In this document: piece after piece, positions 25,780 through 33,136 of the stretch
Layout of the letters: each line of letters starts with the position of its first letter
How positions within the stretch are numbered: position 1 is the first letter of the stretch
NCBI GenBank assembly: GCA_015055835.1
Contig: SVHJ01000010.1
Coordinates: 1-43,163, forward strand
Length of the DNA: 43,163 nucleotides
Direction: 5' to 3'
DNA from: Clostridiales bacterium
Lineage (GTDB): Bacteria > Bacillota > Clostridia > Christensenellales > Borkfalkiaceae
The notes under the pieces: model-generated
The model's input: only the letters and a program-made list of their open reading frames with translations
What the model was told of the DNA's origin: nothing
Database searches by the model: none
Position numbers and translations under genes: made by a program

Positions 25780-26439
25780 TTACACCTTTTTTATGCTTTT
25801 ATTATTTTTAAAATATAATAGGTTATTTCTCTCTTCTTCTCCTTTAAGAGTTCTGTTTTCCTTTTCTAATTCTTCAATTTTTAGCCTTAAAAAAGCATTT
25901 TCTTTTCTCAATTTATCCCCTATTTTTTCCACCAAGGAATTTATTTCTCTTTCTAAAGTTAAAAGTTTATCCTTACCCTCTTTTCTATTTAAAAAGGTTA
26001 TTAAAGATGGGTTTTCCAGTTTAATTTCTCTAATTAGTTCTTCTACTAGTTTTAGGTCAGCCGTTCTATATTTATTTTGATATCTAAGGGCTTTTTTGTT
26101 GTCCCCGTTGGCTAGTGAAAAAATAGCGCTCCTAACCGAACACCCCTCCATTTTTCTTTTTAATATTTCTTTTAGCACGTCTCTTTCTTCTTTTTTAGAA
26201 AACTCTTCAATTTTATTAACGATAAGGGCTTTTCCGTCTAAAAACTTATCGCAAAACTCTTTATCTTCTCTACTTTTTTTAGCAATTTTATAGTACATAT
26301 TTCTAATAGTGCCTTCTGATTTATTAGTCTTTTTTGCATATTCTAAAAACAAACTAGATAGGTTAAAAACCTTGCCTTTAGCTTTTATAAACTCAATAAA
26401 ATTCATCATTTCGCTTTCGTTAATTCCGTAAATTTTCAT
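25780..26439 (-). CDS. Hypothetical protein with helix-turn-helix-like N-terminus and C-terminal coiled coil
   Basis: I do not recognise a named family. I start it at 26439 (MKIYGINESEMMNFIE), which has AAAGGAG at good spacing, giving 219 residues. Residues 1-60 are helical with a Myb- or RsfA-like pattern, including KKTNKSEGTIRNMYYKIAKK. A second short helical block has GCSVRSAIFSLANGDNKKAL followed by RYQNKYR. The last 60 residues form a predicted coiled coil (LRLKIEELEKENRTL). A DNA-binding regulator is plausible. It diverges from the gene at 26509 across a gap of about 70 bases. Confidence 0.7.
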   Translation of the reverse strand: MKIYGINESEMMNFIEFIKAKGKVFNLSSLFLEYAKKTNKSEGTIRNMYYKIAKKSREDKEFCDKFLDGKALIVNKIEEFSKKEERDVLKEILKRKMEGCSVRSAIFSLANGDNKKALRYQNKYRTADLKLVEELIREIKLENPSLITFLNRKEGKDKLLTLEREINSLVEKIGDKLRKENAFLRLKIEELEKENRTLKGEEERNNLLYFKNNKSIKKV

Positions 26440-26471
26440 AACAGTTATCTCCTTTATTTTTAAGGAAATTA

Positions 26472-26503
26472 TTGACATATAAATTACAAAATATACGTAT
26501 AAT
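26472..26503 (+). promoter_or_regulatory. Promoter of the gene at 26509 (leaderless arrangement)
   Basis: TTGACA (26472-26477) and TATAAT (26498-26503). The 20-base spacer is longer than usual, so the -35 may not be the one used. The -10 ends five bases before the ATG at 26509, leaving no room for a ribosome binding site. Confidence 0.5.
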
Positions 26504-26508
26504 TTATT

Positions 26509-27435
26509 ATGTATTTTTATTTTTTAGCAAGTTTTAAAGCCGTTATAAAAATAGACGGAGAATTTAGAGGAACTCTTGATAAAAACCTTGCTTTTTCTTT
26601 TGAAAACGAGCCGTTTATTGAAATTTGTCCGTTAGGCGAAGGAACTAATATAAGTTTTATTTTAAATGAAAGTTTTTTAAATACTTTTCAAGAAAATTTG
26701 GTTATAACCGACTTAAAAGGTGGGTATTTACTTTATTTTAAAAGAAACTTTTTCAAAAAGGGGTTAACAGTTTTAACCCAACAAAATTTTTCCAACGCGC
26801 TACTTACCGTGTATGAAGAAAACGGTTTAAAAGTTTCAATAGAAACTAAAGATGACTTTTTTATTGAAAGTCTTTTTTATGAAATTACCGAAGTTAAGGC
26901 TGAAAAAGTTTTTCTTTCTAAAGAACTTTTAGTGGTGTCTTTTAAAGGAAAGGATAATTTTATAAACGTTTACTCTCTTTTCCCCAAAATAGAAAACATT
27001 CTATCAATAGATGCCGACGAATATCAGTTTAATGAAAGTTTTGTAACTAAGAAAAACATTTTTGATATAAAAAAGCATATCCTTTCAACAACCTGGGGTT
27101 TTAGTGAAAATAGACTTTTTAAGGTGGAAGAAAAAGGCCTAAAAACTAAACAAGTGGATATTCTAAACTTAAATGAAAAGGTTATCCCTTATCTTTTTTT
27201 AGAAGATTTTTTAGTTAACGACGATTTTGAAGATTATTTAGATGAAAGTTTAAAAGAAAAAAAAGATTTATTAAAAGATTATTTAGGCGATTTTTTAGGA
27301 ATAATGCCCCCACCAAGTTTTATTGAAAGCAACAAAATAGGGTTAATTTATAAAAAAAGAGAAAATTATTATTACGTTAACTATATATCTTTTGAACTTT
27401 TTGATAGAAAGATAGTTAACCTTAAAATAGATTAG
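26509..27435 (+). CDS. Hypothetical protein, 308 residues
   Basis: No family recognised. The product is soluble and mixed alpha/beta, rich in Phe, Lys, Glu and Asp. An N-terminal beta-rich part (MYFYFLASFKAVIKIDGEF) is followed by several short strands, and an acidic helical segment near residues 235-265 (FLVNDDFEDYLDESLKEKKD). No signal peptide or membrane helix is clear. The ATG sits immediately after a -10 box, so the mRNA looks leaderless. It pairs head-to-head with the hypothetical gene at 25780-26439, so the two may act together, but the function is unknown. Confidence 0.75.
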   Translation: MYFYFLASFKAVIKIDGEFRGTLDKNLAFSFENEPFIEICPLGEGTNISFILNESFLNTFQENLVITDLKGGYLLYFKRNFFKKGLTVLTQQNFSNALLTVYEENGLKVSIETKDDFFIESLFYEITEVKAEKVFLSKELLVVSFKGKDNFINVYSLFPKIENILSIDADEYQFNESFVTKKNIFDIKKHILSTTWGFSENRLFKVEEKGLKTKQVDILNLNEKVIPYLFLEDFLVNDDFEDYLDESLKEKKDLLKDYLGDFLGIMPPPSFIESNKIGLIYKKRENYYYVNYISFELFDRKIVNLKID

Positions 27436-27467
27436 TTTTTTCTAAACAAAAAAGCCTTGGCAATATG

Positions 27468-27499
27468 TGGCGTAGTGATAGGGATTTATCACTACGCCA
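27468..27499 (+). terminator. Intrinsic terminator facing into the ATPase cassette from the left
   Basis: A perfect 13-base-pair stem (TGGCGTAGTGATA and complement) with loop GGGATT is followed by a T-rich run on the plus strand. It would stop transcripts arriving from the gene at 26509 before they reach the ATPase gene. Confidence 0.8.
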
Positions 27500-27541
27500 T
27501 TTTTATTTTTACATAAACGGGTTTCCTGTTTCGTTTATCTC

Positions 27542-27597
27542 AAAATTGCAATTTGTGGCAATTTTCTTTACCTGCTTTGTCCCCTATTTTGTGGCAA
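27542..27597. repeat. Hairpin and direct repeats upstream of the ATPase gene
   Basis: AAAATTGC (27542-27549) pairs with GCAATTTT (27558-27565). TTTGTGGCAA occurs twice, at 27552-27561 and 27588-27597. The 27506-27634 stretch is otherwise non-coding. The role is unknown; regulation of the ATPase gene is possible. Confidence 0.45.
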
Positions 27598-27634
27598 AAA
27601 TTCTTTTACAAAAAATTTAAAATTGTTTTTAATA

Positions 27635-27667
27635 TGACTAATTCTGTCATGTTTATTATTGTATAAT
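27635..27667 (+). promoter_or_regulatory. Promoter region of the ATPase gene with overlapping palindrome
   Basis: A good TATAAT (27662-27667) lacks a good -35. A palindrome, ATGAC-N7-GTCAT, lies around 27634-27650 where the -35 should be. This suggests control by a bound regulator. AAAGGAG follows 10 bases before the ATG. Confidence 0.45.
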
Positions 27668-27688
27668 GAACAAAAGGAGTTATAGAAT

Positions 27689-28600
27689 ATGATTTATTTA
27701 GAACAATTTACTATCCCAAACGAAAAAGAAGAAGATATAATCTCTCATGAACAAGCGTGTAATTATTGGCAAAAAGGATATACAGAAAACAGATATCCTT
27801 GCGAGGTGTTTTCCGATAGAGGATTGCATAGTTTAGATTTTTCAACTGTAACAATTTTATACGGAGGAAATGGCTCTGGTAAAAGTACGTTGCTAAATCT
27901 TATCGCCGAAAAAATGCACCTAAATAGACTTGCTCCATTTAACAAAAGTGCAATTTATAATTATTATCTTGAATTTTGTGACTATAAACTTGCTTGTGAT
28001 GAATATACTGATGAATTATTAGAAATTCCAAAGAATAGTCGCATTATAACAAGTGATGACGTCTTTGATTACATGTTAAATATTAGAGTTAATAATGATA
28101 ATATAGAAAAAAGTGTTAAAGAAGCAAGAGATTATAAAGAAAAACTAGCTTTCAAGGAAACTATTAAGATGAAAAGCATGGAAGATTATGAACGTGTTAA
28201 AGAACAACTAGAAGCACGACGATTAAGTGGTAGAAAATACGTTCAAAAATATGTTGGAGAGGGAGTAAGACCAAAAAGTAATGGTGAAACGGCGTTAAGA
28301 TTTTTTGATTCAAGAATAGAAAATGATATTTTATGTTTATTGGATGAACCAGAGAATAGTATGTCACCTAAATTTCAAATTGAACTTGTTAAAAATATTG
28401 AAGAGATGGCGAAATATTGTGGTTGTCAATTTGTTATAGCAACGCATTCTCCTTTTTTACTTGCTATTGAAAACGCAAAGATATATAATTTAGACACCAC
28501 CCCTATTACATTAGCAAAGTGGTGGGAATTAGAAAATCCTAAAATTTATTTTGAGTTTTTTAATAAACATAAAGATTTATTTCTTAAAGAAAATGATTAA
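27689..28600 (+). CDS. ABC/SMC-type ATPase of the predicted-ATPase family (COG3910-like)
   Basis: The 303-residue protein has an ATP-binding head of the AAA_21/SMC type. Walker A (GGNGSGKST) has Lys65, followed by STLLNLIAEK. A signature-like SNGETALRFF precedes Walker B ILCLLDEPENSM with Asp219 and Glu220. His253 in ATHSPFLL fits the H-loop. Residues about 80-190 are helical, short for an SMC arm. There is no nuclease or Toprim domain. Related ATPases occur sporadically in Bacillota, and some relatives belong to defence systems. Its function is unknown. It lies alone in a cassette with its own promoter and is likely to have been acquired. Confidence 0.85.
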   Translation: MIYLEQFTIPNEKEEDIISHEQACNYWQKGYTENRYPCEVFSDRGLHSLDFSTVTILYGGNGSGKSTLLNLIAEKMHLNRLAPFNKSAIYNYYLEFCDYKLACDEYTDELLEIPKNSRIITSDDVFDYMLNIRVNNDNIEKSVKEARDYKEKLAFKETIKMKSMEDYERVKEQLEARRLSGRKYVQKYVGEGVRPKSNGETALRFFDSRIENDILCLLDEPENSMSPKFQIELVKNIEEMAKYCGCQFVIATHSPFLLAIENAKIYNLDTTPITLAKWWELENPKIYFEFFNKHKDLFLKEND

Positions 28601-28614
28601 TTTTTTAATACAGT

Positions 28615-28648
28615 AAAAAAAGTGGAGCATAACAAAATGCTCCACTTT
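28615..28648. terminator. Hairpin after the ATPase gene, strong on the minus strand
   Basis: A 12-base-pair stem (AAAGTGGAGCAT and complement) has loop AACAAA. The U run is strong on the minus strand and weak on the plus strand. It would mostly stop transcripts arriving from the gene at 28709-29563. Confidence 0.75.
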
Positions 28649-28708
28649 GTATATTTAATAAAATCCCTATGGCTATTACGGTTAACCAAGGCTTTTAGTT
28701 TAATTTAA

Positions 28709-29563
28709 TTAAAATTCAATTGATTTAAGAACGATTCTCTTACCTGCTACAGGAATTTTTACTGTCATTGGCGCTAAATAGTAATACTTACCGTCTTCTT
28801 CAGGTTCGAATAAATCTGCAATTTTGTTGTTATCTACCATTTCGTCATAATCTTCGCTTAATGCTATATTGAACTTTAAGTTTTCAGCATCAGTACCAGT
28901 ATAGTAAATGGTGTATTCTTCATAGTTTTCTATATTTTTAACTTGATTCATTAAATCATCAAAAGTTTCTTTGTAGTCTTCTTGAATTTGTGCAAATACT
29001 GCAAAGTTACCGTTATATGATGCTTTATCACTATTTAAGAAGTATAAGCTAGATGAACCAGTATCGTAAGTCTTTTCACCAAACGCTGTGAAATTGTCTG
29101 AATTTAAATCAAATCTTCTCCATAAACCGATAGAATATTTTGTATTTTTTAATTCAGAACCAGTTACACCGTTTTTATCAAATTCACCTTTGATAGGAGC
29201 AACTTCTTTATTCTTTACTACTTCGTATTGCTTATTTGTTCCTTCAATAGAATAGTTGCCAGTGTACTTTAATTTACCAAGCATAAGTTGACTAGCATAA
29301 TCAGAATCACCTAACATATAGAAGAATGTGTTGTTATAATATCCTTCTTTTGCTAAGTTTATAAATTGTTCAACAGTTTTTGGTGCTGAACGTTTGTATA
29401 AATCAATTTTTAAAACTACTTCTTCAGATTCGGTCGTAGCACCGTCTGCAGAGTATACGGTAAAAGTAATTTCAGCTTCCTTAGTCTTGCCACAGCCAAA
29501 GGTTGCTACTGTGAAAACTAAAGCTAAAGCTAATAATAAAATTTTAGTTAAAACTTTTTTCAT
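28709..29563 (-). CDS. Cyclophilin-like lipoprotein
   Basis: The 284-residue exported protein has a lipoprotein signal (ATFGC, Cys23). The mature part resembles cyclophilin-type peptidyl-prolyl isomerases: VVLKIDLYKRSAPKTVEQFINLAKEGYYNNTFFYMLG, a later SSSLYFLNSDK segment and FAVFAQIQED. The active-site Arg region (F-H-R in standard cyclophilins) reads FFYML, so catalysis may be weak or lost. It may act as an envelope foldase or a binding protein. It has its own promoter and ends near the ATPase cassette. Confidence 0.75.
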   Translation of the reverse strand: MKKVLTKILLLALALVFTVATFGCGKTKEAEITFTVYSADGATTESEEVVLKIDLYKRSAPKTVEQFINLAKEGYYNNTFFYMLGDSDYASQLMLGKLKYTGNYSIEGTNKQYEVVKNKEVAPIKGEFDKNGVTGSELKNTKYSIGLWRRFDLNSDNFTAFGEKTYDTGSSSLYFLNSDKASYNGNFAVFAQIQEDYKETFDDLMNQVKNIENYEEYTIYYTGTDAENLKFNIALSEDYDEMVDNNKIADLFEPEEDGKYYYLAPMTVKIPVAGKRIVLKSIEF

Positions 29564-29597
29564 TTAATTTATATTCCTTTTTATAATTTACCTTTAT

Positions 29598-29626
29598 ATT
29601 TTACAAGTAAATACTAAAGTTGTCAA
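29598..29626 (-). promoter_or_regulatory. Sigma-A promoter of the cyclophilin-like lipoprotein gene
   Basis: Consensus TTGACA (29621-29626) and TAAAAT (29598-29603) with 17 bases between. Confidence 0.8.
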
Positions 29627-29678
29627 TTAAAAAAGTCTTTTTATTTGTCTTTTTTAGCCTATTCGCATTTAAAAACAA

Positions 29679-29705
29679 AAAAGACGGTTAATAAAACCGT
29701 CTTTT
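29679..29705 (-). terminator. Intrinsic terminator after rplL
   Basis: The stem AAAAGACGGTT with its complement and a U run lies 16 bases after the rplL stop. It separates rplL from the lipoprotein gene; no rpoB follows. Confidence 0.85.
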
Positions 29706-29720
29706 CTTTTGCTAATGAAA

Positions 29721-30092
29721 TTAGTCGATAGCAACTGCAGCGCCGATTTCCTTGAACTTTTCAGCCATTTTATCAGCTTCTTCTTTAGTTGCGTTTTCTT
29801 TAATAACACCAAGACTTTCAACAAGGTTCTTAGCTTCAACAAGACCAAGACCAGTGAATTCTCTAACTGCCTTGATAACGTCGATCTTCTTAGCACCAAC
29901 TTCTTTAAGTGTTACCTTGAATTCAGTCTTTTCTTCAGCTGGAGCACCAGCGTCAGCAACAGGACCAGCTGCAACTGCTACAGGAGCTGCTGCGCTTACA
30001 CCAAATTCTGTTTCTATAGCTTTTACTAAATCGTTTAATTCTAAAACTGTCATTGATTTGATTTCTTCAATCATCTTTGCAATATCTGCCAT
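29721..30092 (-). CDS. rplL: 50S ribosomal protein L7/L12
   Basis: L7/L12 forms the stalk that recruits elongation factors. The 123-residue product has the N-terminal dimerisation helix ([24 protein letters not shown]), an Ala/Gly-rich hinge and the factor-binding C-terminal domain ([26 protein letters not shown]). It follows rplJ by 33 bases and ends at a terminator. Confidence 0.97.
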   Translation of the reverse strand: MADIAKMIEEIKSMTVLELNDLVKAIETEFGVSAAAPVAVAAGPVADAGAPAEEKTEFKVTLKEVGAKKIDVIKAVREFTGLGLVEAKNLVESLGVIKENATKEEADKMAEKFKEIGAAVAID

Positions 30093-30125
30093 TTTTAATA
30101 TCCTCCTAAATTTAAATGTGCTTTA

Positions 30126-30614
30126 TTAAGCTTTTTGTTCAGCAACTCTGTTAAGAGCAACTGCAAGGCCTCTTGGGAAGCCAGATAACGTTCCAACAAG
30201 AATTGATAATAATTGTTCTCTTGATGGGATTGCTGCCAACGCTTTTACGCCGTTTACGTCGATTTTTGCGTTGTTTACGAAACCACTTTTAATACTAACT
30301 TTATCTGCGTATTTTTTAGTTGCTTCAAATACTACTTTTGATGCGCCTGTTTCATCAGAGCCAAATGCTACTGAAGTTGGGCCGTTTAAGTCATCATCGA
30401 AGTCTTTTACGCCTAAGTCGTTAAAAGCCTTTCTTACCAAAGTGTTCTTTAATACTTTATACTCTACGCCGTTTTTTCTAAATTCGCTTCTAAGTTCAGT
30501 ATCTTCCCCAACGGTTAAACCATTAAAGCTAACTAATACGATAGATTTTGAATTGTTGATTTTTTCTTTAATTTCTTCAACGACTTGCTTTTTAATTTCA
30601 AAATTAGCTGACAC
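30126..30614 (-). CDS. rplJ: 50S ribosomal protein L10
   Basis: L10 anchors the L7/L12 dimers and, with them, binds its own leader RNA. The 162-residue product has FEIKKQVVEEIKEKINNSKSIVLV and GLTVGEDTELRSEFRKNGVEYKVLKNTLV. It is the first gene of a short operon with rplL and is preceded by a recognisable L10 leader and strong promoter. The last residues, NRVAEQKA, fit the L12-binding helix end. Confidence 0.96.
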   Translation of the reverse strand: MSANFEIKKQVVEEIKEKINNSKSIVLVSFNGLTVGEDTELRSEFRKNGVEYKVLKNTLVRKAFNDLGVKDFDDDLNGPTSVAFGSDETGASKVVFEATKKYADKVSIKSGFVNNAKIDVNGVKALAAIPSREQLLSILVGTLSGFPRGLAVALNRVAEQKA

Positions 30615-30640
30615 CTTGATATATACCTCCTTTATTTAAT

Positions 30641-30757
30641 AAAAAAGCCCTTTCATCGCCAAGGATAAAAGGACTTTAGTTAAAGTCTTCACTTTTATAT
30701 GCCTCGGCGGGTGTTACTTAAGTAACTTATAACCAACTGTCTTGGGCTATTAATTTT
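30641..30757 (-). ncRNA. L10 leader (ribosomal protein leader RNA)
   Basis: The leader of rplJ-rplL contains the conserved GCCGAGG segment, the hairpin GACTTTAACTAAAGTC, and an outer pairing of AGCCC with GGGCT followed by Us. This layout matches the L10 leader family, in which L10(L12)4 binds and represses expression. The match is made by eye. Confidence 0.8.
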
Positions 30758-30767
30758 TTACTTTGTG

Positions 30768-30797
30768 ATTATATCACTTTAATAAACCGTTTGTCAA
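30768..30797 (-). promoter_or_regulatory. Sigma-A promoter of rplJ-rplL
   Basis: Consensus TTGACA (30792-30797) and TATAAT (30768-30773), spaced 18 bases with an extended TG. The -35 lies seven bases after the rplA stop. Confidence 0.85.
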
Positions 30798-30803
30798 CGA
30801 TTT

Positions 30804-31490
30804 TTATACCTTTGCTGCAACTTTTACGCCAGGACCCATCGTGCTTGCGATAGATACACTCTTAACGTATTGACCTTTAGCAGCTGCAGGTTTTGCTTTT
30901 ACGATTGCATCAATTAATGCTTCGTAGTTTTCTAGAATCTTTTCTTTACCAAAGCTCTTCTTTCCGATTGGGCAGTGGATAATAGCTGTTTTGTCAAGTC
31001 TGTATTCAACCTTACCGGCTTTAGTATCCTTGATTGCTTTTGCTACGTCCATTGTAACCGTACCAGATTTTGGGTTAGGCATTAAGCCTTTTGGACCTAA
31101 TAACTTACCGATTCTACCTACTGCACCCATCATATCAGGGGTTGTGATAATTACGTCGTAATCAAACCAGTTTTCAGTTTGGATTTTTTGAACTAGTTCT
31201 TCAGCACCAACGAAATCAGCGCCTGCTGCCTTTGCTTCATCAGCTTTAGCACCTTTAGCAAGAACTAAAACTTTAACACTCTTACCAGTTCCGTTTGGAA
31301 GAACCAAAACGCCTCTAACTTGTTGGTCAGCTTGTTTTGGGTCAACACCAAGTCTTACGTGTAATTCAATTGTTTCGTCAAACTTTGCCTTTGCTGTTTC
31401 TAATACCTTTTCAACAGCTTCTGCAGCATCGTATTGCTTTGCTTTTTCAATTAATTGTGTACTTTCTGTATATTTCTTTCCGTGTTTCAT
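30804..31490 (-). CDS. rplA: 50S ribosomal protein L1
   Basis: L1 forms the mobile stalk near the E site and often represses its own operon. I start at 31490 ([10 protein letters not shown]), which has GGAGG at ideal spacing; the frame extends 13 codons further into the L1-binding site. The 228-residue product has [27 protein letters not shown] and [17 protein letters not shown]. It follows rplK by 55 bases. Confidence 0.96.
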   Translation of the reverse strand: MKHGKKYTESTQLIEKAKQYDAAEAVEKVLETAKAKFDETIELHVRLGVDPKQADQQVRGVLVLPNGTGKSVKVLVLAKGAKADEAKAAGADFVGAEELVQKIQTENWFDYDVIITTPDMMGAVGRIGKLLGPKGLMPNPKSGTVTMDVAKAIKDTKAGKVEYRLDKTAIIHCPIGKKSFGKEKILENYEALIDAIVKAKPAAAKGQYVKSVSIASTMGPGVKVAAKV

Positions 31491-31501
31491 TATAACCTCC
31501 A

Positions 31502-31529
31502 GGTGGTACGAACGAGTTTCCTCTCCCAC
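31502..31529 (-). promoter_or_regulatory. L1-binding mRNA site before rplA
   Basis: The RNA has GTGGGAGAGGAAACTCG followed by ACCAC: an outer GTGG-CCAC helix and an inner GAG-CTC. This resembles the asymmetric helix and loop on 23S rRNA to which L1 binds and its known mRNA mimics. It covers the stretch just upstream of the rplA ribosome binding site. Confidence 0.6.
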
Positions 31530-31545
31530 ACTATTTATAGACCGA

Positions 31546-31971
31546 TTAGTCTTCCACCGTTACGCCCATGCTTCTTGCAGTACCTGCAATCATGCTCATA
31601 GCGGCTTCTAAAGATGCTGCATTTAGGTCAGGCATCTTTAACTTTGCGATTTCTTCAACTTGCGCTTTAGTAAGTTTTGCAACCTTATCTCTGTTTGGTT
31701 TAGCACTTGCTTTGTCAATTCCGCAAGCTTTCTTAATTAAAACAGGTGCAGGTGGCGTCTTTAAAACGAACGTGAATGAACGGTCTTGATAAATGGTCAT
31801 AACAACCGGTATTATCAAACCTGCTTGGTCTTGTGTTTTTGCATTGAATTCCTTAGTAAATCCCGGGATATTGATACCGTGAGGACCTAACGTTGAACCA
31901 ACTGGTGGGCCCGGGGTAGCTTTTCCTGCTGGCAATTGTAACTTTACAATCGCTGTAACTTTCTTAGCCAT
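31546..31971 (-). CDS. rplK: 50S ribosomal protein L11
   Basis: L11 binds the GTPase-associated centre of 23S rRNA and is needed for the stringent response. The 141-residue product is full length, with [22 protein letters not shown], the central [19 protein letters not shown] and the C-terminal [18 protein letters not shown]. It follows nusG by 79 bases and couples to rplA. Confidence 0.97.
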   Translation of the reverse strand: MAKKVTAIVKLQLPAGKATPGPPVGSTLGPHGINIPGFTKEFNAKTQDQAGLIIPVVMTIYQDRSFTFVLKTPPAPVLIKKACGIDKASAKPNRDKVAKLTKAQVEEIAKLKMPDLNAASLEAAMSMIAGTARSMGVTVED

Positions 31972-32050
31972 CTTATTATCTCCTTGTATTTTGTGGTATT
32001 ACCGTAGTGTCATAGAAAAATTTAACACCACTCCCACTTAAAAACGGTTT

Positions 32051-32584
32051 TTAACCGATTTTTACCTTTTTAATTTGTACAAAGTCAACTTCTACGTCAG
32101 TTGCTCTGCCAAACATTACTACGTTAACCTTTGCTTTTTGCGTAGCAACGTTCATTTCAACAATCTTACCAACGAAAGATTCTAGTGGACCTGATACAAT
32201 TTGAACGTCGTCGCCTACTACGAAGTCAACGTCAACTACAACAGTTTCAAGGCCCATACGCATAACTTCATCTTCCTTTAGTGGAAGTGGTCTACCTTGT
32301 GGACCAACGAACCCTGTAACGCCCTTAGTATTAGTTACTAGATACCAAATATCGTTTGAATAAATCATTTTTAAGAATACGTACGTTGGGAACTTTTTTC
32401 TTTCAACAAGTTTTTTCTTGCCGTTTGCCTTTTCCTCTAACGTTTCTTCCATAGGAATTTGTATTTCAAAAATGTTTTCTTGTAAATTATTGTTTTCTAT
32501 AAGCTTTTCAAGGCTATCCTTTACCATAGCTTCATAGCCAGAGTAAGTGTGGATAACGTACCATCTTGCTTCGTTTTCTGCCAT
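32051..32584 (-). CDS. nusG: Transcription termination/antitermination factor NusG
   Basis: NusG binds RNA polymerase and couples it to ribosomes and other factors. The NGN domain has RWYVIHTYSGYEAMVKDSLEKL and YVFLKMIYSNDIWYLVTNTKGVTGFVG. The KOW motif (VVGDDVQIVSGPLESFVGKI) is at the C-terminus. ATG 32584 is preferred (MAENEARWYV; 177 residues), since AGGTG sits six bases before it. It follows secE by 13 bases. Confidence 0.97.
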   Translation of the reverse strand: MAENEARWYVIHTYSGYEAMVKDSLEKLIENNNLQENIFEIQIPMEETLEEKANGKKKLVERKKFPTYVFLKMIYSNDIWYLVTNTKGVTGFVGPQGRPLPLKEDEVMRMGLETVVVDVDFVVGDDVQIVSGPLESFVGKIVEMNVATQKAKVNVVMFGRATDVEVDFVQIKKVKIG

Positions 32585-32597
32585 ATTAATCACCTAT

Positions 32598-32870
32598 TTA
32601 TAATTCGATACCCGTTAATAAACTTAATAGTTCGGTTAAACCCATATCGAATAATGCAATTACTACTAAGAAAAGCAATACAACGGCAATAACTATACCC
32701 GTGTCTTTTAAAACCTTATTGAACGTAGGCCAAGAAACTTTTTTAAGTTCTGAAAAAACTTCCTTAATCTTTCTACCAATACGAACGAATAGGTTAGGTC
32801 TTTTTGCCTTTGCCTTGTTAGCTTTTTGTTTTGCAGTTTTGTCAACTGCTTTTAATTCTTCTTTACTCAT
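32598..32870 (-). CDS. secE: Protein translocase subunit SecE
   Basis: SecE stabilises SecY in the inner-membrane translocon. The 90-residue product has a basic N-terminus, an amphipathic segment FVRIGRKIKEVFSELKKVSWPTFNKVLKDTGIVIA with the WP motif, and one C-terminal membrane helix. The conserved rpmG-secE-nusG-rplK-rplA order supports it. Confidence 0.95.
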   Translation of the reverse strand: MSKEELKAVDKTAKQKANKAKAKRPNLFVRIGRKIKEVFSELKKVSWPTFNKVLKDTGIVIAVVLLFLVVIALFDMGLTELLSLLTGIEL

Positions 32871-32916
32871 TTTTGCTCCTTATCAAAAAACAACACTATA
32901 AATAAACTAAATAAAA

Positions 32917-33081
32917 CTATTTAGCTTCTTTATGAATAGTGTGCTTTTGGCAAAATTTACAATACTTTTTTATTTCGATTCTGTCTGGATCGTTCTTCTT
33001 ATTTTTGAACGTGTCATAATTTCTTTGTTTGCATTCAGTACATGCTAAAGTAATCTTATTTCTTACACCTTTTGCAGCCAT
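32917..33081 (-). CDS. rpmG: 50S ribosomal protein L33
   Basis: The 54-residue protein starts [18 protein letters not shown] and ends [15 protein letters not shown]. It keeps both cysteine pairs (CTEC and CKFC), so it is the zinc-binding form of L33. A GGTGA ribosome binding site precedes the ATG. It is first in the rpmG-secE-nusG-rplK-rplA unit, with a consensus promoter at 33137-33165. Confidence 0.95.
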   Translation of the reverse strand: MAAKGVRNKITLACTECKQRNYDTFKNKKNDPDRIEIKKYCKFCQKHTIHKEAK

Positions 33082-33107
33082 TTTATCACCTTTTGAACAT
33101 CAAAAAA

Positions 33108-33133
33108 TTAACACCCCGTACTCGAAGTGCTAA
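33108..33133. promoter_or_regulatory. CIRCE-like inverted repeat in the rpmG 5' UTR
   Basis: TTAACACCC (33108-33116) and AAGTGCTAA (33125-33133) resemble the HrcA operator arms (TTAGCACTC and GAGTGCTAA) at 7 and 8 of 9 positions. The gap is 8 bases rather than the usual 9. It lies between the -10 box and the ribosome binding site, where CIRCE is normally found. It may equally be a plain 5' UTR hairpin. Confidence 0.35.
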
Positions 33134-33136
33134 TTG

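Larger units (their letters stand above)
27451..28697. mobile_element. Single-gene ATPase cassette bounded by inverted repeats (putative insertion)
   Basis: AAAAGCCTTGG on the left (27450-27460) is matched by its reverse complement on the right (28686-28696). A second inverted match, ATAGGGATTT, lies 17 bases inside the left end and 15 bases inside the right end. Between them is one ATPase gene with its own promoter and hairpins. The cassette fills the gap between two converging genes that stop at 27435 and 28709. No transposase is present. It may be a non-autonomous element, or a piece inserted into the loop of an older bidirectional terminator whose arms are now the outer repeats. Confidence 0.5.

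Noticed and set aside
26472..26503. Strong sigma-A promoter with consensus -35 for the gene at 26509
   Set aside because: The 20-base spacer is outside the usual 16-18, so only the -10 is trusted; it is listed with reduced confidence.
31491..31529. Longer N-terminus for L1
   Set aside because: The extra 13 codons overlap the likely L1-binding hairpin; the ATG at 31490 has an ideal GGAGG and matches the family start.
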